Shown here piece by piece: positions 51,545 to 61,640 of a stretch of DNA of 64,000 nt; the first letter of the stretch is position 1, and the number at the start of each line of letters is the position of its first letter. The DNA lies in the NCBI RefSeq assembly GCF_014695775.1, contig NZ_JACJOX010000014.1, forward strand, positions 20,834 to 84,833, written 5' to 3'. Position numbers and translations under genes: made by a program. The notes beneath the pieces were generated by a model that saw only the letters and a list, made by a program, of their open reading frames with translations, was not told the origin of the DNA and did no database searches. The DNA comes from Leptolyngbya sp. FACHB-60. Its GTDB lineage: Bacteria; Cyanobacteriota; Cyanobacteriia; Phormidesmidales; Phormidesmidaceae.

Positions 51545-53389
51545 ATGTCAATAAACTCTCAAATTTTATGTGAAACATCAAAGTGGGTTGATTTCTTACG
51601 CCAGTACGGTCCAATCTCTCGTAACGGCAACATGTATGACGAGGTGATTCAGCGAACCTTACAGCGAAAAAAGCTTCAACCGATCACTTTTGAAACTGAG
51701 TATCTAGGTGAGTTACTTGATAACTTCCGTTCAGCTTTACCCAAATCGGTCATTCTAACTGGTACGGCTGGAGATGGTAAAACCTACTATTGTCGGCAAA
51801 TTTGGGAAGAGTTTGGCGGCTCTATTGATGATTGGCAGAAGGATAGTAAGATTCAACGGTTGGTGTTGAATGATCGTCAGCTAGTTGTCATTAAGGATTT
51901 GAGCGAACTAACGCTAGAGGAGAAGCAATCGCTCTTGCCACAAGTTGCAACTGCCATCCTAGGTAAGGATACTTCCAAGGTTTACCTGATTGCAGCGAAT
52001 GATGGACAGCTAGTGGAAGCATGGACAGAAGCAGCGCGAATTAAAGAACTTGAGCCAGTACGAAAGGCGATCGAAGATCTTCTAGTAGGAGACTTGCGTG
52101 AGTTAGATGGCTTCCAAATCAAGCTCTACAACTTAAGTCGCCAAAGTGCTGCTGTTTTGTTTCCTCGAATTCTGAAAGCCGTTCTAGAGCACCCGGGCTG
52201 GAGCAATTGCAATCAATGTGCTTATCAGAACCAAGGCTGCCCAATCTGGCAGAACAAACAGCGTCTAGAAGGAACTAATGCGGATCGAACCACACGAGAA
52301 CGCTTGATTAATCTCCTCGAACTGTGTGAACTAAATCAGATGCATCTTCCAGTGCGCCAATTACTTCTATTGATTGCCAATACCTTACTAGGTCATCCAG
52401 ACGCAGGAGATAAGTTACTCACTTGTCGGAAGGTTCCTGAGATTATTGCTGCTGAAACTACATCGCTTGCCAGCCTCTATCGTAATATCTTCGGCGAGAA
52501 CTTGCCTGAACGGCGACGCGAGTCAACCGAGGTCTTCAAAGTTCTGCGTGGCTTCGGTATTGGTGCAGAAACTAGTAATCAAATTGACAATATTCTGATT
52601 TGTGGAGCAGACGATCCAGAGTTGCAACCGCTTTACACTGATTTACTTTTGTCTGACCCATTTTACGGAGCCGACTTAAAGTATCAGGCTCAGCAGCGTT
52701 CCTACTTAGAAGGTGATGCTGCTAAGAGACGTGAAGAGTTTCTTAGTGTTCTTCAAACCCAACGGCAGCGGTTATTTTTTACTATTCCAAACGATCAAAC
52801 CACAAACATGAAGCTTTGGGATCTCACGATCTTTCAGTATGCTGGAGAATATTTGAACGGTCTTTGTAAAGTTTTGCAAGAAGACGAAAAAATTCCTAAG
52901 TCGATTACTTCGCGTCTTATCAGGGGATTAAATCGTATCTTCACAGGGCTGTTGGTCAACAATCAAGATGAACTGCTCTTAGCAACTTCTGGCAGCTACT
53001 CCCAAGCACGAATTAGCAGGGTTTATGAAGAGTCTATCTCCGTCGCTCGAAAACGGGGTGAAAGTGTGTCAGTGGAGTTAGATAAAAGCCGCAAGAAACC
53101 AATCTTAGTTGTTAATCTTGCTTCAGCTATTAAGCCAATTCGTTTCAACCTAACCCTAACCCGGTATGAGTATCTGAGCAGAGTTGCCGAAGGTGCTCTT
53201 CCAAGTAGCTTTTCACAGGAGTGCTATGAAGATGTACTCGCTTTCAAAACTCAAGTATTCAAGCAGCTTTCCGTCCGACAAACTTCGGAGAGAGAAGACG
53301 AAGATGGAGAAGAGGCAATGAATATTCGGTTGCTAGAAGTAAATAGTGCTGGTATTGCAAGTGAACGAACGCTTGAGGTTTACTTCTAA
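51545..53389 (+). CDS. dptF: DptF-like ATPase of phosphorothioation-dependent restriction
   Basis: 614 aa. PKSVILTGTAGDGKTYYCRQ near residues 66-85 is the Walker A. A Cys cluster, CNQCAYQNQGCPIWQN, near residue 220 is typical of the DptF family. It lies in the order F-G-H with the next two genes, matching the dptFGH (dndFGH) restriction module that degrades unmodified DNA in Salmonella. The overlap TAATG with the next gene indicates tight coupling. Assignment rests on motif, size and order; direct profile comparison was not possible. Confidence 0.72.
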   Translation: MSINSQILCETSKWVDFLRQYGPISRNGNMYDEVIQRTLQRKKLQPITFETEYLGELLDNFRSALPKSVILTGTAGDGKTYYCRQIWEEFGGSIDDWQKDSKIQRLVLNDRQLVVIKDLSELTLEEKQSLLPQVATAILGKDTSKVYLIAANDGQLVEAWTEAARIKELEPVRKAIEDLLVGDLRELDGFQIKLYNLSRQSAAVLFPRILKAVLEHPGWSNCNQCAYQNQGCPIWQNKQRLEGTNADRTTRERLINLLELCELNQMHLPVRQLLLLIANTLLGHPDAGDKLLTCRKVPEIIAAETTSLASLYRNIFGENLPERRRESTEVFKVLRGFGIGAETSNQIDNILICGADDPELQPLYTDLLLSDPFYGADLKYQAQQRSYLEGDAAKRREEFLSVLQTQRQRLFFTIPNDQTTNMKLWDLTIFQYAGEYLNGLCKVLQEDEKIPKSITSRLIRGLNRIFTGLLVNNQDELLLATSGSYSQARISRVYEESISVARKRGESVSVELDKSRKKPILVVNLASAIKPIRFNLTLTRYEYLSRVAEGALPSSFSQECYEDVLAFKTQVFKQLSVRQTSEREDEDGEEAMNIRLLEVNSAGIASERTLEVYF

Positions 53390-54960
53390 TGCTTGAAATC
53401 CTCCCACGGCCTCAACATATCGAGCAGTATCAACTCAATATGTGGGTTGACGAATCTATCTGGGGTCATCGACTGTACGATGAGCAAACCCCGTGGCTTT
53501 GCATTTTGGAAATGCTTTGCATTACACAATCAGAAGTAAGCAACGGACGGGCTTTTGTAGAGAGCAAGCTGAACAACCTAAGGTACGAAATTTACCCGCG
53601 CCTTTATCTTCGTAATATCTTGTTCAACAACCCCCATATTGAGGCAGTCGCTACAGAAGGATTAGATGACAACGAGCGATGGCAGACTTGGATGGATACG
53701 ATCGCGAGTAACGTAGGTGGGTTGGTTTCACCTGACTTTAGCTATCTAAAATCCCGATTTGAATCTTTTAGAGACTTTGCAGAAATTGTCAAATTCCTAC
53801 AATCAAGCGCCATTGAGGGCGACAGTAACAAACGATGGAGTTCCAAGTTCGTTTTTCCATACGGCCCTGACTGTCTCTATGAAGACCTAAGAGTAACTGG
53901 TGAGAAAGCGACAAACGATCGTCGCTTCTTCGGGAGAACAGGCGAACTTTTATATCTCATGCTCTGCCGGAGTGGTAGGGGTAAGGAAATTCTCTCCCGT
54001 TTAGAGAGCATCGGAATAATTACCCAGAATCATTCGATTGAGTATCGAGGCTCCAAGTGGAATCAGCTAGTCCTTGCCCTCCAATCTCCTGCAGATCGAA
54101 GCGCACCCAGACGAAGCGGTAACCCACCCTATCTTCCCTATGAAAAGCTGCCTGAGTATGAACAACTAGCCAACGACTGGCTCAATATTTTATCTTGTGA
54201 TCTACCTGACTATGATTCCCTACCTCACATCGTTACCATTACCGGGCTGCACCTGATTATCTACTTGTTAAGCCGTGCCAAGGCAACATTAGGCGAGGCC
54301 ACCCCGCCACAGTTTGTTTTAGAAATTGTCGCGCCCAAAAAGACAACAGTGCGTGATTTGGCATCAGATGAATTTCAGAAGAACAATAATCTGCCCCAAC
54401 GGGCGGTCGAGTACACCGTGCGCAGTATCGCGAATTCACCGGAATGGCAGACGTGCCTTAACTCCTATACTCCAGGTGAGGACGCAATCGATTTGCTAGA
54501 AGAGCGTTTTGCCTGGTCTGCCAAAGAGGAATCAGACGGTTCAGGTTCGCCAGAAGCTCTTCTAAACTCTTTACGAGAAAGGGCAGTCAAACGGCATCAG
54601 CAACACCTTGGCAAGTTTCATGGAACCTGGTCACGCGAAATCGGTTTGTCGTCCAGTCGGGGTAGCCGTCGCACTCGCTATGCACCTACGGATTCCTTGC
54701 TGAGGACGTTAGTATTCGCCTCTGTGCCGACTCGTATGGAGTTTCAGGAGTTTTTGTCGCAACTGCACCAAAAATATGGCTTTGTTATTGGTGATCGCCA
54801 AGCCACTGACTTGATTAACTCCGGTGATGCTGACCGCGAAGACTTTGTAGCCAATGCCGAACGGCTTGAACGTCGCCTTGCCAGTATTGGCCTGCTCAAA
54901 CGCCTTTCCGATGCTTGTGCCTACGTTCAAAATCCCTTTGCCTCAGAGGTGAGACGATGA
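53389..54960 (+). CDS. dptG: DptG-like protein of phosphorothioation-dependent restriction
   Basis: 523 aa, with no motif I can name; assigned by position between DptF and DptH. Segments such as WVDESIWGHRLYDEQTPWLC at the start and LPYEKLPEYEQLANDWLNIL in the middle show an ordinary soluble protein, and the C-terminal part (RTRYAPTDSLLRTLVFASVP) is basic. Its ATG overlaps the DptF stop (TAATG) and its own stop overlaps the DptH start (ATGA), as expected for subunits made in fixed ratio. The function of DptG is poorly known in any organism. Confidence 0.65.
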   Translation: MLEILPRPQHIEQYQLNMWVDESIWGHRLYDEQTPWLCILEMLCITQSEVSNGRAFVESKLNNLRYEIYPRLYLRNILFNNPHIEAVATEGLDDNERWQTWMDTIASNVGGLVSPDFSYLKSRFESFRDFAEIVKFLQSSAIEGDSNKRWSSKFVFPYGPDCLYEDLRVTGEKATNDRRFFGRTGELLYLMLCRSGRGKEILSRLESIGIITQNHSIEYRGSKWNQLVLALQSPADRSAPRRSGNPPYLPYEKLPEYEQLANDWLNILSCDLPDYDSLPHIVTITGLHLIIYLLSRAKATLGEATPPQFVLEIVAPKKTTVRDLASDEFQKNNNLPQRAVEYTVRSIANSPEWQTCLNSYTPGEDAIDLLEERFAWSAKEESDGSGSPEALLNSLRERAVKRHQQHLGKFHGTWSREIGLSSSRGSRRTRYAPTDSLLRTLVFASVPTRMEFQEFLSQLHQKYGFVIGDRQATDLINSGDADREDFVANAERLERRLASIGLLKRLSDACAYVQNPFASEVRR

Positions 54961-57900
54961 AGACTATTGAACTGATTGGTCAAGTTGCGGCTGACTTCCT
55001 AAAACGCTCAATTCAAACCGACGAGACCAACGAGGGGGTTGCACGATTTCTACTCAATCGTCTCACCGCCCAGCAAGTTGCCGCCGTATGCCAAACCATT
55101 CTCCATGACTCCGAACTCGCCCCACTCATCAAGATTCAAGTTCCACGCGATCTAGTAGGAAGCTTCAGCTTACCTGCTGAAGTGTTGACCGATGAGCGTA
55201 CAGTCCACCTGCGTCACTCAGATTGCGATCGCCCTGCACTACTGCTTGCGAACATAAGCGACGACCAAGCCCAATCTCTGAATGACATTACCTCAGTTGG
55301 TGCTCAAGAACTTAAGGGACAGATTGAGAGCTGGATTAGTCTAGCTGCAAAAGAGCTAGCAATTCCTGTCGAACAGATCGAATACTGGCGCAAAGCCCTC
55401 AATGGACTTCAGAAGGTTGGAACACTTAGCCTAGAGCATTTTGCGGACTACATTATTCAAACGAGATCGCGCATCCTTCAAGAAAGCCTTCCAGTCGTAA
55501 ATGCACTTGGGTGGGCACTTCCCGCTTTGCGTCTCCCCCGCGATTCTGGTTACTTTTGTGCCATCCCTGAGACTCAGTTAGGACAAACCCAACGCTGGGA
55601 AAAGCTGTTCCAGCAAGCTTTTGCTAAACGCGAGTGTTTACTGCTGAAGCAAACGCCCAATAGGAAACCCATTGACGAGCACGACCTTCAGACTGCCTTC
55701 GACAAGGTAAAAGATGATATTCCTGCGATTGCCTACCCAGCTATTCAAGCATTTATTGCCAGTTCCACAGGGTGGACTTCCGAAGCTCAGGCACTTGCTG
55801 AATTTGAGTGGGAATCAGAAAATGTAAACACACTTTTTTCTGGGCTAAAAACGCAAACAACAAACATTGGCTCCCTCACTCTAGATTTTTTTCGAGATGA
55901 GTATCCCGATGTTTTGACCGAGGAAGAAAATCAATATATTAAAGCTTTAGTGAGCCGCAAAAAGGAGGCATTAGACGAAGATCGAGAATTTTATGATTCC
56001 CATCGTCACGAATTTGATGACGATCAAAAACTCAAAGCAAAATGGGATAAATTTGTTTACGGACAACCCATTGAATGTACAGATTTTTTGGTTGGTTTGC
56101 TCTTAGCTTTTGAACGCTTATTTGCTCAGGTAGATTCGAGACTCGAAACCAAACGTTTAAAAATTAGTACTCGCAGAGGAATTCGTCCAAGAAAGTGGAT
56201 TGAAGAGCTTAATTCTTCTATAGGGCTATATTTCTGTACACGTTATCGAGGCATTGAACAACTAACAAGTCCTCACATTATCTGGGAAACCGAAAAGCTT
56301 TTTGAATATGACTCGATACTCAAAGAGAATAGAAATAAAAAAAAGTATCGCGAGAACACATCTGCTTCCAGAACTGCCACCGAAATAAAGTTTTATGTGG
56401 AGATGCTAGATGGCGAACAAAAGTCAGTGGGTACACCAATTCAATTAATTTGGAAGTGCAACCCCAATTCAATCGGGATAGAATTAAATAACGATCTTAA
56501 TAGACTAATAGAGACTTCCTCTTTTCAAATTTCAAGTGTTGCAAGAGAAGTCGTAAGCAAGAAGGGGCGGTTGCAGGGTATTGCCCTATCCGATGTTGGT
56601 ACCCTAGCGGCAGTATATCGCCGAGATCGAGTTTCTTTAGTCAGTAAGTACTCTCGCAAGAGCGACCTTGATAAAACCCTTCCTGAAAAACTTGAACAAG
56701 CCGTCGCAGATGGTCGCCTCTCCAAAGATGCAGCTGAAACAATCACTGTCGCCTGGAAGACTTTTGCGGAGCGATATAGAACAGCGATCGCTAGTTTCAA
56801 CGATGAAGGGCAAGGTATTGCTAGTCCAGACCTGTTGCACCAGTGTGAAGCCTATGGGAATTTGCTCCAGATTGTTCTAAATCATGCCAAAGGCGACCTC
56901 AATCGTATTGACATCTATCAACCCATCTTGCGCTTGGGCTGCATCCGAGTTGAACGCGGTAACCCTGCTGCTATCATCGCCCCCTGGCATCCAATGCGAT
57001 TAGCTTCCCTAGCAGTCAAAGCCCGCCAATTGTCAGGACTACTTCGGTATATCATCTCTACACCAGAGGTTAACTTTGGTGATTCCCGTCTATTTTTTGC
57101 CGATTTACGTAATGAAATTGAGCATCCTTACTATCCTGAAGTTTGTGTCGGTTACCAGGGGCAGCAGCCCGAATTGCTGTCTGTATCTGACACGGTCAAC
57201 GATTACAGCCTAATGGAGCGCCCCACACAGGACGAGAGCGATCGCACTACCAACGAAAACCCGGCTGAAGCAGCTGATCGTCTGCTAGGGATTATCCGTC
57301 GCTACGTGGAACTTCTGCCCCATGAGAAAACGAATCTGAGCGTAGTTCTGTATCAAACCGATTCAATCAAACTGCCTCAAGCAATCGTTAACAAACTGAG
57401 TGAGGAACTACAAGATGGTCGGGAAGAAGTTCGCTGTCAGGTTATTCTGCGCCATCGGAATAGGCAAAAACTTGCTCAACTCTACGGGCAAATGTTAGAA
57501 AGCTCTGCTGGTGATCCCGATGCTTTCATTGCCAGCGAGGTTTCCCAGGACTTTATGGCAAGATTGAGAATCTCAGTCATGTCTAACGATGTTCCTTCCA
57601 CAACCCCTGCAGAAGGCAAATTTGCCGACATTGTGTTTCTACAAGATGCAATCTCACGGCAGGCGAAAGTGGTTTGGCAACCATCACCGTTTGACAGTAG
57701 CACAGCCAAGATGTTGATCCATTCTCCTGCTCGTTGGGCACGTAAGCGTCCGTCTGCTAAAGATGAGCTTAAATCTACTGTTTATCTCACCTGTCCGAAG
57801 CAGACTGGGGTTGGGCAAGCCTACCTCGACATGGTGTATAGCATTGCTCAAGGTGAAGACTGCTCTTCTGACCAACACTTCTTACCTGCCCGTCAAATTT

Positions 57901-60260
57901 CCTTCCAGGATGAGACGACAAGGACAACCTTTGATGAGAGCCATCGTTTAGGCGAGTGGGTAGTCAATTACGATGACTTGCTAGAGCGGCGACAACTCGT
58001 CAACCAGGGAGTGAAGGTTATTCGCTATCAGCAGAACCGTACTGATGAGCGGAACTTCCTCGTCTCTTCAGACGCCTCTCTGAATGTCCTCAAGGTGCTG
58101 GTCAGGAAACGCTTGGAAGCCTTGAATTTAGGCTTGGAAAGTAACCGCATCGATAGATTGGTAGAGCGCCTAATCAATGAAGCCAACGCTGTTTCCGGTG
58201 ACATCGTGTTGCGAGCTGCAAAGTGCGGCAGATATGCCAGCGAACTAATGGGGGTTGTTCTAAGTAAGGCTTTAATCACCGCCGAAATGGGAGCACAAAA
58301 CCCGATTGGCTGGTACTTTCTAGATGACTACGCTTCCTGGTTAGGGCAAAAAGAAGGTCAAATTGCTGACACCATGGCAATTTCACCACAGTATGTCGAC
58401 GACGAACCTGTCCTAAAAGTCATCATCGCTGAGGCAAAATATATCGACGTAGCGGGCTTGGCTGACGCTCGCAAGACTTCACAGAACCAACTCCGGCAAA
58501 CAGTTGACCGCATTGCCGATGCTCTCTTTATTAGTCCAGGTCGCCTTGACCGTGACCTGTGGCTATCTCGCCTCAGCGATCTTCTGCTCGACGGCATTGA
58601 GTTTAGTTCCGATAACAAACTGAACATTGAGCAGTGGCGTGAACAAATTCGCTCAGGTACGCTTCGTATCGACCTATCCGGTTACTCCCAGGTTTTTGTA
58701 TCGGGTACAAACGACAGCAGTGCTGAAGGAGAGCGATCGCCTATTCCTAAAGTCAAACGATGCTTCCAAGAAGTGTTTGATCGAGAGTCTGTCCGTAAAC
58801 TGGTTCTGGCTTATGAATCAGGACAAACACTCTTCTGCGTAAGGGAACAGATTGGCGATGACAAGCCCTGGACCGTAGCAGAAGCATTACGGCCTGCGGA
58901 TCGAGTTACATGGGTTTTAGAAATTGAAGAAGTCGCGGCAACAACAACTCCGCCAGTACCTGTAAAAGTTAGTCCGCCTGAAAATCCTGACAGTCCACTT
59001 CAGCTAACTTTGCCTGATCAGCCCCTTGAACCTGAAGCTACTATCTCTCTAGTTACATCACCTACTGAGGATGTAGATAGTTGGGCGAGTCCAGCACTGG
59101 TTTCTTGGTGGCAGCAGGGGCAAGCCCAGAGCAGTCAAGGCGATGCAGAGGCAGAAAAGTGGCTGGAAGAAGCAGCTGGAAAACTGCGGACGGCTCTACT
59201 GGGATACAATCTGCAAGCCAAAATCGAAGGTAAACGCCTTACTCCAAATGCAGCAATCGTTAAATTCAAAGGCTCAGATAACCTGAAGCTAGATGACATC
59301 GAGAAGAAACGATCGCAACTTCTGACCACTCACGCTCTAAACATTATTAGTGTTTATGGTCAGCCTGGTGAAATCGTTGTCACCGTTGCCCGTCCTCAAC
59401 GTCAAACGATTTCTCTACGGGAAGTGTGGGCAAAGCGAAAAATCAATCGATCGCTTTCTGGAGTCAACCTCAGCTTTGTTGTAGGGGTTAAGGAACTTGA
59501 CGGCGAATTGCTTTATCTCAATCTAGGCAGTAGTTTTGAGAACTTAGAGCAGCATGCCCCACATACGCTTATTGCCGGAGCTACAGGCAGCGGTAAATCG
59601 GTTCTGCTGCAAAACCTCCTTCTGGATATTTGTGCGACGAACTCTCCAAAATTGGCAAGTATATATTTGATCGACCCCAAGATGGGTGTTGATTACGCCA
59701 ACATTAGCGACCTACCTCATCTCAAGGAAGGAATCATTATTGAGCAAGATCGTGCAATTGAGGTTTTGGATCTTCTGGTTGAAGAGATGGACAACCGATA
59801 CCGAAAGTTTGTTTCTCAGAAAGCGAAATCTTTACAGGACTATAACTGCAAGGTGGCCGAGCAAGACAGACTTCCCGTGTTGTGGCTAGTTCATGATGAG
59901 TTTGCGGAATGGATGCTAATCGATGAATATAAAGCGGCTGTGTCTGCTGCGGTGCAGCGACTGGGGGTGAAGGCAAGAGCCGCAGGGATTTATCTCATCT
60001 TTGCTGCCCAAAGACCTGATGCAAATGTTCTGCCGGTTCAGCTTCGAGATAACTTAGGAAATCGTTTAATCCTAAGAGTTGAGAGTGTTGGCACTTCGGA
60101 AATTTCGCTTGGACAGAAAGGAGCAGAGAATTTGTTAGGCAAGGGCCATTTAGCAGCAAGACTAACCAATGAGCTAGGAATTATTTATGCGCAAGTTCCA
60201 TTTTTACATGATGAAGACCTTCCGTTGCTAGTAGAGTCAATCAAATCAAACTCTAGATGA
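54957..60260 (+). CDS. dptH: DptH-like FtsK/HerA-type translocase
   Basis: 1767 aa from the ATG at 54957, which overlaps the DptG stop (ATGA); a TTG further upstream is out of keeping with that overlap. The C-terminal ~260 residues are an FtsK/SpoIIIE motor: HTLIAGATGSGKSVLLQNLL (Walker A), ASIYLIDPKMGVDYANISDL, LPVLWLVHDEFAEWM (Walker B) and IYLIFAAQRPDANVLPVQLR. The first ~1500 residues are long helical domains and a PD-(D/E)XK-like region (KVIIAEAKYIDVAG near residue 1160, E-x-K). DptH is the motor/nuclease subunit of DptFGH, which attacks DNA lacking phosphorothioate marks. Size and domain order fit. Confidence 0.75.
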   Translation: MKTIELIGQVAADFLKRSIQTDETNEGVARFLLNRLTAQQVAAVCQTILHDSELAPLIKIQVPRDLVGSFSLPAEVLTDERTVHLRHSDCDRPALLLANISDDQAQSLNDITSVGAQELKGQIESWISLAAKELAIPVEQIEYWRKALNGLQKVGTLSLEHFADYIIQTRSRILQESLPVVNALGWALPALRLPRDSGYFCAIPETQLGQTQRWEKLFQQAFAKRECLLLKQTPNRKPIDEHDLQTAFDKVKDDIPAIAYPAIQAFIASSTGWTSEAQALAEFEWESENVNTLFSGLKTQTTNIGSLTLDFFRDEYPDVLTEEENQYIKALVSRKKEALDEDREFYDSHRHEFDDDQKLKAKWDKFVYGQPIECTDFLVGLLLAFERLFAQVDSRLETKRLKISTRRGIRPRKWIEELNSSIGLYFCTRYRGIEQLTSPHIIWETEKLFEYDSILKENRNKKKYRENTSASRTATEIKFYVEMLDGEQKSVGTPIQLIWKCNPNSIGIELNNDLNRLIETSSFQISSVAREVVSKKGRLQGIALSDVGTLAAVYRRDRVSLVSKYSRKSDLDKTLPEKLEQAVADGRLSKDAAETITVAWKTFAERYRTAIASFNDEGQGIASPDLLHQCEAYGNLLQIVLNHAKGDLNRIDIYQPILRLGCIRVERGNPAAIIAPWHPMRLASLAVKARQLSGLLRYIISTPEVNFGDSRLFFADLRNEIEHPYYPEVCVGYQGQQPELLSVSDTVNDYSLMERPTQDESDRTTNENPAEAADRLLGIIRRYVELLPHEKTNLSVVLYQTDSIKLPQAIVNKLSEELQDGREEVRCQVILRHRNRQKLAQLYGQMLESSAGDPDAFIASEVSQDFMARLRISVMSNDVPSTTPAEGKFADIVFLQDAISRQAKVVWQPSPFDSSTAKMLIHSPARWARKRPSAKDELKSTVYLTCPKQTGVGQAYLDMVYSIAQGEDCSSDQHFLPARQISFQDETTRTTFDESHRLGEWVVNYDDLLERRQLVNQGVKVIRYQQNRTDERNFLVSSDASLNVLKVLVRKRLEALNLGLESNRIDRLVERLINEANAVSGDIVLRAAKCGRYASELMGVVLSKALITAEMGAQNPIGWYFLDDYASWLGQKEGQIADTMAISPQYVDDEPVLKVIIAEAKYIDVAGLADARKTSQNQLRQTVDRIADALFISPGRLDRDLWLSRLSDLLLDGIEFSSDNKLNIEQWREQIRSGTLRIDLSGYSQVFVSGTNDSSAEGERSPIPKVKRCFQEVFDRESVRKLVLAYESGQTLFCVREQIGDDKPWTVAEALRPADRVTWVLEIEEVAATTTPPVPVKVSPPENPDSPLQLTLPDQPLEPEATISLVTSPTEDVDSWASPALVSWWQQGQAQSSQGDAEAEKWLEEAAGKLRTALLGYNLQAKIEGKRLTPNAAIVKFKGSDNLKLDDIEKKRSQLLTTHALNIISVYGQPGEIVVTVARPQRQTISLREVWAKRKINRSLSGVNLSFVVGVKELDGELLYLNLGSSFENLEQHAPHTLIAGATGSGKSVLLQNLLLDICATNSPKLASIYLIDPKMGVDYANISDLPHLKEGIIIEQDRAIEVLDLLVEEMDNRYRKFVSQKAKSLQDYNCKVAEQDRLPVLWLVHDEFAEWMLIDEYKAAVSAAVQRLGVKARAAGIYLIFAAQRPDANVLPVQLRDNLGNRLILRVESVGTSEISLGQKGAENLLGKGHLAARLTNELGIIYAQVPFLHDEDLPLLVESIKSNSR

Positions 60261-60308
60261 AACGTGAACAAAATTCTGATAATGCTGCTTATATGACAAG
60301 GAGAGATT

Positions 60309-61640
60309 ATGGTTCTTTGGGTTAGCACACAAATGTCTATCGGAGATATCCGTGATTTAACTAACTCTCATCGTCTTGAGTTGCGACCTGACTTTCAGCG
60401 GCAGGAAGTATGGGCTGTAGCAGCAAAGATAATGCTCATCGATTCAATTCTCAAAAACATTCCAATGCCTAAGTTCTATCTGCTTAGGGATATCCGAGGA
60501 GAAGCTACGTTCCGCGCAGTCATTGATGGGCAGCAAAGGCTTAGAGCAATTCTTGGCTTTATGAATAATGAGTTTGCACTCAAATTCCCGCCTTGTGAAG
60601 AACATCTTCATAACAAGTATTTTCAAGATTTGGAACAACTAGATCGAGATAAATTTATCAATTATCAAATTGATATGTACGAAGTCACAGACGTCACAGA
60701 TGTCGAAGTTCGACAAATGTACTCTCGTGTCAATAAGTATGTCAAGGCGCTAAATAAACAAGAATTAAGACGAGCTGATTTCCCTGGAATTTTTCTTGAT
60801 ACCGCGGAAGATTTAGCATTATTGGATATTTTTGAGGATTTCAAGATTTTCACTCCTGCAAACCGACGCCGAATGGCTGACGTTGAATTTATATCTGAAC
60901 TTCTTGCTCTAATGATCCGAGAAACCCCACTAGAAAAAAAGGAACAATTGGATTCGGTTTATGAAGAATATATGGAATGGCCTGAGCCTCAGCGTGGTGA
61001 AATAATAGAATACTTTAATCAAATACTAAGCGACTTTCAACATATTTTTAGTGAAGACGGATTAGCTGGCGTTGGATCTACTAGATTTCGTAAAAAAGCT
61101 GATTTCTATGCATTATTTGGAGCTATTTATAATCTTCGTCGCAGGGGGGGAGACATAAATGATCGGGACTTAAGACCTCTTCGTATTGATCTATCGCTTC
61201 TCAACTATCACATTGAACCTTCATCATATATCGGCGTCTTACAAGAGTATGCAATTCGTTGCGTTTCAGATGCTAATTCCTCATCAAGCCGTCGTTGGAG
61301 AATAAATTTTCTAGAATCTATTCTTCAGGGTACTTATTTGAGAGAAATATCAGGAAACACTGCTCGTTTTTTCTCTCAAATTCTCTATGATACTATCTAT
61401 GGCGATGGGTTATGTCCACCAGGAACTGAGACTTGCATATTATCTAATGAAAGTTTTGAGCCAACAGAAGAGAATTCTGTCTTGGCATGGAATATAGAAA
61501 GCCCTGTTTTCCAAATGGAAAATTCTGGGTTTATTAAAAGAGAGGTTTTAGGACAAGTAGAGCATAGTAACTGGTTAATTGTAGATCCACTATCTCAACG
61601 ACTAGACGACGGGGAAGCCCAGTTGGAGATTAATCTATGA
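60309..61640 (+). CDS. DUF262 protein (GmrS/SspE-N-like)
   Basis: 443 aa. SIGDIRDLTNSHRLELRPDF, QRQEVWAVAAKIMLIDSILK and the motif VIDGQQRLRAILGFM are the DUF262 domain, an NTPase-like fold; in SspE the matching motif is needed for sensing phosphorothioate and for NTP hydrolysis. There is no C-terminal HNH (DUF1524) nuclease, so it is a split or truncated form that may act as sensor only. A good Shine-Dalgarno (AAGGAGAG) precedes the ATG, and the kinase gene overlaps its end by 4 bp (ATGA). It follows dptH by 48 bp. Confidence 0.8.
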   Translation: MVLWVSTQMSIGDIRDLTNSHRLELRPDFQRQEVWAVAAKIMLIDSILKNIPMPKFYLLRDIRGEATFRAVIDGQQRLRAILGFMNNEFALKFPPCEEHLHNKYFQDLEQLDRDKFINYQIDMYEVTDVTDVEVRQMYSRVNKYVKALNKQELRRADFPGIFLDTAEDLALLDIFEDFKIFTPANRRRMADVEFISELLALMIRETPLEKKEQLDSVYEEYMEWPEPQRGEIIEYFNQILSDFQHIFSEDGLAGVGSTRFRKKADFYALFGAIYNLRRRGGDINDRDLRPLRIDLSLLNYHIEPSSYIGVLQEYAIRCVSDANSSSSRRWRINFLESILQGTYLREISGNTARFFSQILYDTIYGDGLCPPGTETCILSNESFEPTEENSVLAWNIESPVFQMENSGFIKREVLGQVEHSNWLIVDPLSQRLDDGEAQLEINL

